A stretch of DNA of 16,931 nt. Origin: Fimbriimonadales bacterium. GTDB lineage: Bacteria; Armatimonadota; Fimbriimonadia; Fimbriimonadales; Fimbriimonadaceae. Shown here piece by piece: positions 7,281 through 16,931 of this stretch. How positions within the stretch are numbered: position 1 is the stretch's first letter; each line of letters begins with the position of its first letter. The stretch lies in the NCBI GenBank assembly GCA_026392145.1, contig JAPLCS010000256.1, positions 1 through 16,931 of the forward strand. The letters run 5' to 3'. Under the pieces are notes generated by a model that saw only the letters and a list, made by a program, of their open reading frames with translations, did not search any database and had not been told where the DNA came from. The translations under genes were made by a program, and so were the position numbers.

Positions 7281-8004
7281 GAATATGCGCTATAACATCG
7301 CGTTTGATGATGCAAACGATACGATTGCGAATACTTGGATGAGAGCTGCAGGTCGAAACGGGATTCCATGTGCATTTGTTGTTGATAAGGATTCAAAGAT
7401 TGCTTGGATTGGTCACCCCATGCAAATGGAGGCTGTCACAGATGCTGTAGTTGCTGGCAAGTGGGATTCTTCAAAATTCAAAGCTCAATTTGAAGAAGAG
7501 GCGGCTGCCGCAAGGGCTGAAATGGCGGCTCAGACGAAAGTAAGAGCTGCGGTCACGGCAAAAGATATGGCTGCATTTGATTCTGCTGTGTTGGTCGGTG
7601 GAAAAGCCAAGTTCAATTTGGTCTCGATGGGGCTTTCGAGTGCTGCTGTCGCTGACCCTGAGTTTGCGATGGAGTTGCTAAGCAAGTACGCTGGGAAAGT
7701 GGAAGGCGCTATGCCTTACTCTTGGTGTGGAATTGCCACGACAATCATTTCAAAGTCCAAGAGTGATGCTACAAAGGCTGCGGCTCTTAAACTTTCTGCA
7801 GATTGTGCGAATATGGCACCAGAAGGCATGGGTGCTTTGACTTATGCGTATCATGCGCGAGCACTCATTGCAGCTGGTGATAAAAAGTCTGCTCTTGAAT
7901 GGGCTACCAAAGCCGAAGGATTACTGGATAAGCATTCCGAAAAGAATCAATTAGAAGCTCTGAAGAAGTTTGTTGCTGGTGTCAAAGCTGACGCACAAAA
8001 GTAA
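7264..8004 (+). pseudogene. 3' fragment of thioredoxin-like protein, active site missing
   Basis: An open frame of 246 codons from ATG 7264; a TTG at 7228 is also in frame, but the residues between are a frame-shifted reading of the signal-peptide gene. It begins MLKNDKNMRYNIAFDDANDT, then TWMRAAGRNGIPCAFVVDKD and KIAWIGHPMQMEAVTDAVVA, with the cis-Pro loop 'GIP' and last strands of a redoxin domain. It continues into an Ala/Lys-rich helical C-terminal region (about 85-246), with 'EEEAAAARAEMAAQTK' and a TPR-like end, as seen in redoxin proteins of Planctomycetes- and Acidobacteria-type genomes. The CxxC and the first half of the fold are absent, as is a signal peptide. The intact 3' frame suggests the damage is recent or the product keeps a use. 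Annotated as a fragment of the same gene as 7113-7280. Confidence 0.75.
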
Positions 8005-8044
8005 CTTCTAACCACCCAACTATCTCTGGAATTGCCAGATCAAC

Positions 8045-8078
8045 ATTACGCCTTCTAAATTATTTTAGGAGGCGTAAT
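8045..8078. terminator. 15-bp hairpin between convergent genes
   Basis: The arm 8045-8059 (ATTACGCCTTCTAAA) pairs with 8064-8078 over 15 bp, with one G-U pair and a TTAT loop. It lies between the end of the thioredoxin-like gene and the last codons of the metal-ATPase gene, and includes the ATPase stop codon. No T-run follows on either strand, so it may end transcription weakly, protect 3' ends, or act with another factor. Confidence 0.55.
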
Positions 8079-9967
8079 CCATTTAAGATTACGATAACCG
8101 TAGACCCTTCGTGACCTAAAACTGCTAGCGGAAGGGGCAGCTTGGTGACAAAGGAGGCGATTGTCAAAAAGGAAATCATTGAAATCGCGATGGTCATGTT
8201 TGCCCTAATGATTCCCCTGGTTCGACGACCAAGCAGAATAAGCTCTGGAATTGCAGAGAGCCTGTCGTTCATGAGCACTACGTCAGCGGCCTCAAGCGCA
8301 ACATCTGAGCCTAGACCACCCATGGCGATGCCTACCGAGGCCAGCGCCAGGCTCGGAGCATCATTTACGCCATCGCCTACCATCATGACATTGCCCTGCT
8401 CGGTCAATTTTTGAATGATTTGGGTTTTATCTGATGGGAGTAACTCAGCATTAAATTCCTTCAACCCCACTTGTTCGGCGACTTTTTCTGCTGTTTCGCG
8501 TTTGTCCCCAGTTAACATCATTACACGCTTGATACCGATGTTGTAGAGGTCTGCTATTGTCGTTTTAGCCTCTCGTCTGATTGAATCACCCAAGGCAAAT
8601 ACTGCAATCACTGGCATTTTATTGGATGGAAGTATCCCGGATGCAAAAACAGTGGTTCTGCCCTCCTTTTTCCAAATGAGCGCTTGAGAAGCGACAACTT
8701 CCGGAATTGCAATGTTGAAATGCTTGAGGAGTTTATCGCTTCCGACTTTCCATTCCGAATTCAAGACTGTAGAGGACAAACCTAATCCAGGGTGCGTTTC
8801 AGAGTGAGTAGGTGGGCTAATTATTACGTCAAATTGTTTTGCCGTTCGAATAAACGCTTCACCGATTGGGTGTGAGGAGTGGCTTTCTACTGAGGAAACA
8901 CATTGCAGGATTAGTAGGAAGGCCTCATCTGGAGTTGTATCTTGGTTCCAGACGGTGTGATTGTCACTGATTGGAGATTGGTTTTGGATGTTCACGAACA
9001 TTCCGTGCATAAGGACGGGTTTTCCTTCGGTGATAGTCCCTGTCTTGTCCATCGCTATGAAATTGATACTGGCTGCATTTTCGATGAATTCACCGCCGCG
9101 CACGAGGATTCCGCTACGGGCTGCTTTGGCTAATGCACTGAGCGTGGCTGCGGGTGTGGAAATGACAAGTGCGCATGGACTGAGGCCTACTAACAGGATC
9201 AGTGAGAAATAGAAGGCATCTTGGGGAGGCTGATTCAGGAGCAATCTCACTCCCCAGGAGGTGAAGAATGCCAGGAGGACAAAAATAGTGTATTTTTGAC
9301 CGAACCATTGACTGATTTTTTCTCCCGAGGCTTTGTTTTCTTGGCTCTCTTTTACGAGCGCGATGATGCGATCTAGTGAGCTGTTTCCGTCTTCCTGGGT
9401 TACTTTGATGACAATGGAACTACTTAGATTTTGAGTTCCAGCGACGACCTTTGCGCCAAGTTGCTTTTCTACCGGGACAGATTCTCCCGTCAGTGAGCTT
9501 TCATCAACAGACGTTGACCCTTGTATGATTTCACCGTCAAGAGCGATTTTGTCGAAAGCTCTGATGAGGATGTGGTCGCCGGCCCGTGCCTGCTCGATGG
9601 GGATTTCGGTTTCAACGCCGTTTTCTACTTTGAAGACACTGTTGGGCCTCAATGCCATCAGCTTTTCGATAGCGGATTTTGTTTTTGCCATCGCCATTGA
9701 TTCGAGCATGGTAGAGAGACTGAATAGGAAGAATAGAGCGGCTGCATCTTGTGTCCTTTGTATTGCAATTGCTCCTACAGCCGCCACGATCATGAGGACA
9801 TTTACGTCCAGTTCACGATTTTTGAGTGACTCCAATGCTGATTCGAACGCATAAATTGAACCAGTTAGCACAGAAAGATACGCTAACCAATTGAGCCCGG
9901 GAGCAAAAGAAAGTCCAAGTGTGAGGGCACAGATAAGCGTAAGGATTGATCTTGGGTTCAGTGTCAT
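8060..9967 (-). CDS. P1B-type metal-transporting ATPase, P1B-4-like
   Basis: A 635-residue inner-membrane pump with all P-type ATPase landmarks: actuator SSLTGESVP (TGES at 160-163), phosphorylation site D307-KTGT, nucleotide-domain SSHPIGEAF (His366-Pro367), TGDKRETA (486-493) and GDGVNDAP (531-538). The metal-binding membrane motif is S263-P-C265 instead of the CPC of Cu/Zn pumps, and the last membrane segment has H619-E-G-S-T with LNGLRLLK at the end. SPC plus HEGxT is the signature of subgroup P1B-4 (CoaT/CtpD/CtpJ type), linked to Co2+, Fe2+ and Zn2+ export. There is no N-terminal heavy-metal-binding domain, also typical of this subgroup; the chain starts with about two pairs of membrane helices (residues about 8-95), then two around the actuator-phosphorylation region (225-285) and two at the end (588-632). 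No obvious metal-sensing regulator gene is next to it. No Shine-Dalgarno is visible before ATG 9967. Substrate is inferred from motifs. Confidence 0.93.
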   Translation of the reverse strand: MTLNPRSILTLICALTLGLSFAPGLNWLAYLSVLTGSIYAFESALESLKNRELDVNVLMIVAAVGAIAIQRTQDAAALFFLFSLSTMLESMAMAKTKSAIEKLMALRPNSVFKVENGVETEIPIEQARAGDHILIRAFDKIALDGEIIQGSTSVDESSLTGESVPVEKQLGAKVVAGTQNLSSSIVIKVTQEDGNSSLDRIIALVKESQENKASGEKISQWFGQKYTIFVLLAFFTSWGVRLLLNQPPQDAFYFSLILLVGLSPCALVISTPAATLSALAKAARSGILVRGGEFIENAASINFIAMDKTGTITEGKPVLMHGMFVNIQNQSPISDNHTVWNQDTTPDEAFLLILQCVSSVESHSSHPIGEAFIRTAKQFDVIISPPTHSETHPGLGLSSTVLNSEWKVGSDKLLKHFNIAIPEVVASQALIWKKEGRTTVFASGILPSNKMPVIAVFALGDSIRREAKTTIADLYNIGIKRVMMLTGDKRETAEKVAEQVGLKEFNAELLPSDKTQIIQKLTEQGNVMMVGDGVNDAPSLALASVGIAMGGLGSDVALEAADVVLMNDRLSAIPELILLGRRTRGIIRANMTIAISMISFLTIASFVTKLPLPLAVLGHEGSTVIVILNGLRLLK

Positions 9968-10231
9968 GTTTCGTGATTGAGGTGGAAGGTCAAAGGTAAA
10001 AGCTGTTGATGATTATTCAATCATAGTAGCTGGTTAGAGCCACGTAGATGAAAATCGATGAGAGATTTTATGCGAAGGACGACTAATGAACTTTGCTTTA
10101 TCTGGTTGACGCTTTTTGGAGAATCAGAAACGAGATTTTGTTTGCTCAGCCAATTGAATGATTGGAGGTGCACTGCAGCTGTTGGCCATGGGATTCTTTT
10201 GTAGCTCACCGCTCTATAAAAATTCAATTCC
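9968..10231. other. Intergenic spacer between metal ATPase and rRNA unit
   Basis: The 264 bases hold no gene that I can support. A 79-codon minus-strand frame (10021-10260) exists but overlaps the rRNA promoter and matches no family I recognise. The right end (about 10206-10231) is A/T-rich (CTCTATAAAAATTCAATTCC) just upstream of the rRNA -35 box, the place and composition of an UP element. The upstream signals of the minus-strand ATPase must also lie here; I see no convincing -35/-10 pair for it. Confidence 0.5.
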
Positions 10232-10260
10232 TTGACATACAGGGTGTCCGCTGGTATCAT
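10232..10260 (+). promoter_or_regulatory. Strong promoter of the 23S-5S rRNA unit
   Basis: TTGACA (10232-10237), a 17-base spacer, and TATCAT (10255-10260): a perfect -35, a 5-of-6 -10 and ideal spacing, with an A/T-rich UP-like tract directly upstream. Transcription would begin near 10267, giving a leader of about 150 bases before the mature 23S. Its place directly before 23S, with no 16S in between, shows that this rRNA unit has its own start. Confidence 0.85.
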
Positions 10261-10351
10261 ATCTCCTTGCCGCTGAATGGTTTGAGCGAAAAATAAGAAA
10301 GCCGAAAGGAGTTCTTGAGTAGCTGAAATTGATTAGAGGCAAGTAACGAAA

Positions 10352-10361
10352 GTTCTTTGAA
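10352..10361 (+). promoter_or_regulatory. boxA-like antitermination element
   Basis: GTTCTTTGAA in the rRNA leader resembles the boxA core TGCTCTTTxA bound by NusB-NusE (S10) to keep RNA polymerase from stopping early in rRNA units. Position, about 85 bases after the predicted start and before 23S, fits. The element partly overlaps the outer part of the processing stem (10355 onward), which is a common arrangement. Confidence 0.55.
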
Positions 10362-10416
10362 AACCGCATATTGAGAATACAAGAAACGCATCGAGCAACT
10401 CTATAAGTGTTGCATA
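10355..10416 (+). other. 5' arm of the 23S processing stem
   Basis: This leader stretch is complementary to 13379-13441 downstream of 23S. The inner block GCAACTCTATAAGTGTTGCA (within 10395-10416) pairs over 22 bp with one G-U; next come 8 pairs and 2 mismatches, then 10 perfect pairs (10375-10384), an internal loop, and 14 perfect pairs (10355-10368). The looped-out 23S precursor would present a long double-stranded stem of the kind cut by RNase III (or Mini-III) during maturation. Confidence 0.85.
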
Positions 10417-10418
10417 AA

Positions 10419-13378
<2,960 letters not shown>

Positions 13379-13441
13379 TATGCAACATTTATAGAGTTGC
13401 TTGATGTGGGTCTTGTATTCAAAAATGTGCGGTTTTCAAAG
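13379..13441 (+). other. 3' arm of the 23S processing stem
   Basis: Complement of 10355-10416: TATGCAACATTTATAGAGTT (from 13379) opens the inner 22-bp block, TCTTGTATTC (13411-13420) the 10-bp block, and TGCGGTTTTCAAAG (13428-13441) the outer 14-bp block. It separates 23S from the 5S precursor, so RNase cleavage here would release both. Confidence 0.85.
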
Positions 13442-13470
13442 GGCTGTCTTACTTGACAACCTGAACCGGT

Positions 13471-13591
13471 TTCCGGGTGACCATAGCGAAGAGGAAACAC
13501 CTGTTCTCATTCCGAACACAGCAGTTAAGCTCTTCAGCGGCTGAGGTAGTTGCACCGCAGGGTGCCGCGAGAAAGGCGCGTTGCCCGGTTC
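13471..13591 (+). rRNA. rrf: 5S ribosomal RNA
   Basis: Core 5S features are present: GTGACCATAGCGAAGAGGAA, then ACACCTGTTCTCATTCCGAA and CACAGCAGTTAAGCTCTTCA, then a GGTAGT helix region. The terminal helix is CCGGGTG (13473-13479) with TGCCCGG (13582-13588), including one G-U pair. The length of about 120 bases is normal. It follows 23S by about 90 bases in the same transcription unit, with no tRNA between. The exact ends are uncertain by a few bases, since an alternative outer pairing GAACCGG (13463-13469) with CCGGTTC also exists. Confidence 0.95.
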
Positions 13592-13597
13592 AAATTT

Positions 13598-13625
13598 AAG
13601 ACCACCGAAAGGTGGTCTTTTTTTT
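13598..13625 (+). terminator. Rho-independent terminator of the rRNA unit
   Basis: AAGACCACC (13598-13606), GAAA tetraloop, GGTGGTCTT (13611-13619): a perfect 9-bp stem running into an unbroken T-run up to 13625. It lies a few bases after 5S, closing the 23S-5S unit before the DUF1844 gene. Confidence 0.95.
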
Positions 13626-13709
13626 CGATGTCTTGTTCAGATAAACCTTTAGTATTTGTTGTCAAACAGCATGCAAACCAACACTTAGCTTCGTCTTTAG
13701 TACATAGAA

Positions 13710-13925
13710 ATGTCTGAGACTCCACAGGTTGCGCCGACAGTTTATGACCACCTCACTTTGATGCTTGATCAAATGGTCAGTGTTGCTTGGCAGAAGATAG
13801 GACTTCACCCTGATATGGTAACGGGAAAGATTGAACCCAATCTTTCTGATGCTCGAGTTGCCATTGATGTGGCTCAGTATTTGGTTTCTTGCTTGGAAAC
13901 TCAGGTTGATGACAATCATTCGTGA
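13710..13925 (+). CDS. DUF1844-family small protein
   Basis: A protein of 71 residues. The pattern 'VYDHLTLMLDQMVSVAWQKIG', 'HPDMVTGKIEPNLSDARVAI' and 'DVAQYLVSCLE' matches the DUF1844 family, whose members typically have a helix ending in ALxxLG, a 'PDPxTGKxxxNLxxAxxxID' turn and a final helix. The length is a little shorter than the usual 80-120, which reflects a short N-terminal tail. Function of the family is unknown; it is cytoplasmic, with no signal peptide or membrane segment that I trust. No Shine-Dalgarno precedes ATG 13710. It is the first gene of a close-packed set (39 bases to the next gene) that ends in ligA, and starts 84 bases after the rRNA terminator. Confidence 0.8.
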   Translation: MSETPQVAPTVYDHLTLMLDQMVSVAWQKIGLHPDMVTGKIEPNLSDARVAIDVAQYLVSCLETQVDDNHS

Positions 13926-13964
13926 TTTGAAAATTAACTTTGTTCAGCAGCAAGGCGGGAATCA

Positions 13965-14473
13965 ATGATTTATCCTCAAAGTGCGTTTAGGGGATGGGCC
14001 TCTGAGATTTCTAACAAACTCGGAATTTCGAACAGAAGTCGAAGTTCTAGTCATTCGAATGCACAAACTATGCCCTCTGCTGAGCAAAGGTTAGAACAGC
14101 TTGAACGGTTCAGTACTCATTATAGAGAGTTACTAGATATCATGCATGAAGCATCTATTTATGGTCCCACGAAAGGGCTTGAAACGAGATATGGTGCTTT
14201 GCGGATGCAACTAAGGAACTTATATTTGCCATGCAAGCCCTTTGTAGGGGCATATTTGGATACTTTGCTGGGTGAAGGAATCTCGGGAACTTATCGCAAA
14301 AAGGTCTATCCATTTGCGTGTTTTTGTGATTCTTTTGAAATCTGTTGGGAGCATGATACACTTGAACAGGCCATTGATTCTGATGAGGCAGTCGTGCTGG
14401 GTCGGGTAACCACTACCCTCCAGGCGATGGACTTATATCGTTCCCATCTTTGCTACCTCTTGGCAAAAACAGC

Positions 14474-14477
<4 letters not shown>
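13965..14477 (+). CDS. Hypothetical cytoplasmic protein, mostly helical
   Basis: A protein of 170 residues that I do not recognise. It has a Ser-rich tail at the N-terminus (residues about 20-36: NKLGISNRSRSSSHSNAQT) followed by a compact, probably all-helical domain: AEQRLEQLERFSTHYRELLD, then 'TRYGALRMQLRNLYLPCKPF', 'YPFACFCDSFEICWEHDTLE' and 'MDLYRSHLCYLL'. It has several Cys and Trp residues (CKPF, FACFCD, ICW) but no CxxC metal motif. No signal peptide or membrane helix is seen. GGCGGGA (13954-13960) just upstream of ATG 13965 is a modest ribosome-binding site. Its last codons overlap the GNAT start by 4 bases (ATGA), so translation of the two is probably coupled. Confidence 0.65.

Positions 14478-16931
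<2,454 letters not shown>

Noticed and set aside
10021..10260. 79-codon minus-strand frame before the metal ATPase, with AAGGAG two bases before its ATG and a stretch (VHLQSFNWLSKQNLV) faintly like a winged-helix recognition region
   Set aside because: The ATG and SD lie on the reverse of the rRNA -10 box, the SD spacing is too short, and the helix spacing does not fit ArsR/SmtB or Fur families. No family is recognised, so it is not called as a gene.
14450..14473. TTG start eight codons upstream for the GNAT gene
   Set aside because: ATG 14474 overlaps the previous stop as ATGA, a standard coupling arrangement, and the GNAT fold begins right there (MIIDWRDANLDKV).

Overview
The window reads as ordinary chromosomal DNA of a Gram-negative bacterium with an outer membrane. 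Evidence for this is a lipoprotein signal, several Sec signal peptides, and an outer-membrane-type beta-barrel ending in Phe. The gene mix includes a DUF5916 barrel, a DUF1844 protein, a SufE/SseA-type pair, a beta-propeller-like secreted protein and a 23S-5S unit with no 16S in front. It resembles a deep-branching, environmental lineage; Armatimonadota is my best guess, at low confidence, because no 16S rRNA is present and I could run no search.

Layout. (1) 1-818, minus: N-terminal part of a peptide/oligopeptide-type solute-binding lipoprotein that runs off the left edge. (2) 849-3486, plus: a promoter, a large secreted beta-rich protein with a suspicious C-terminus, and a small secreted protein. 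(3) 3499-4861, minus: sufE and a tandem-rhodanese sulfurtransferase, a likely sulfur-transfer pair. (4) 4995-7010, plus: a CBM9-like/DUF5916 outer-membrane barrel. (5) 7113-8004, plus: a thioredoxin-like gene broken by what looks like an internal deletion that removed the CxxC active site. (6) 8060-9967, minus: a P1B-4-type transition-metal ATPase, sharing a long hairpin with the end of (5). (7) 10232-13625, plus: a complete 23S-5S rRNA transcription unit with its own near-consensus promoter, boxA-like element, long processing stem, 23S, 5S and a strong terminator. No 16S or tRNA lies upstream of 23S within this unit. (8) 13710-16931, plus: DUF1844 protein, an unknown helical protein, a tandem GNAT acetyltransferase and ligA (cut by the right edge), packed like an operon.

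I do not see a defence island, CRISPR array, biosynthetic cluster or mobile element. The most interesting points are the free-standing 23S-5S unit, nucleotide substitutions at functionally important 23S sites (equivalents of A1067 and C2064 in E. coli numbering), the deleted thioredoxin gene, the possible frameshift at the end of the 699-residue secreted protein, and the unknown protein translationally coupled between DUF1844 and GNAT/ligA. Two real genes (1-818 minus and 15417-16931 plus) run off the window edges and were found by reading the sequence directly.
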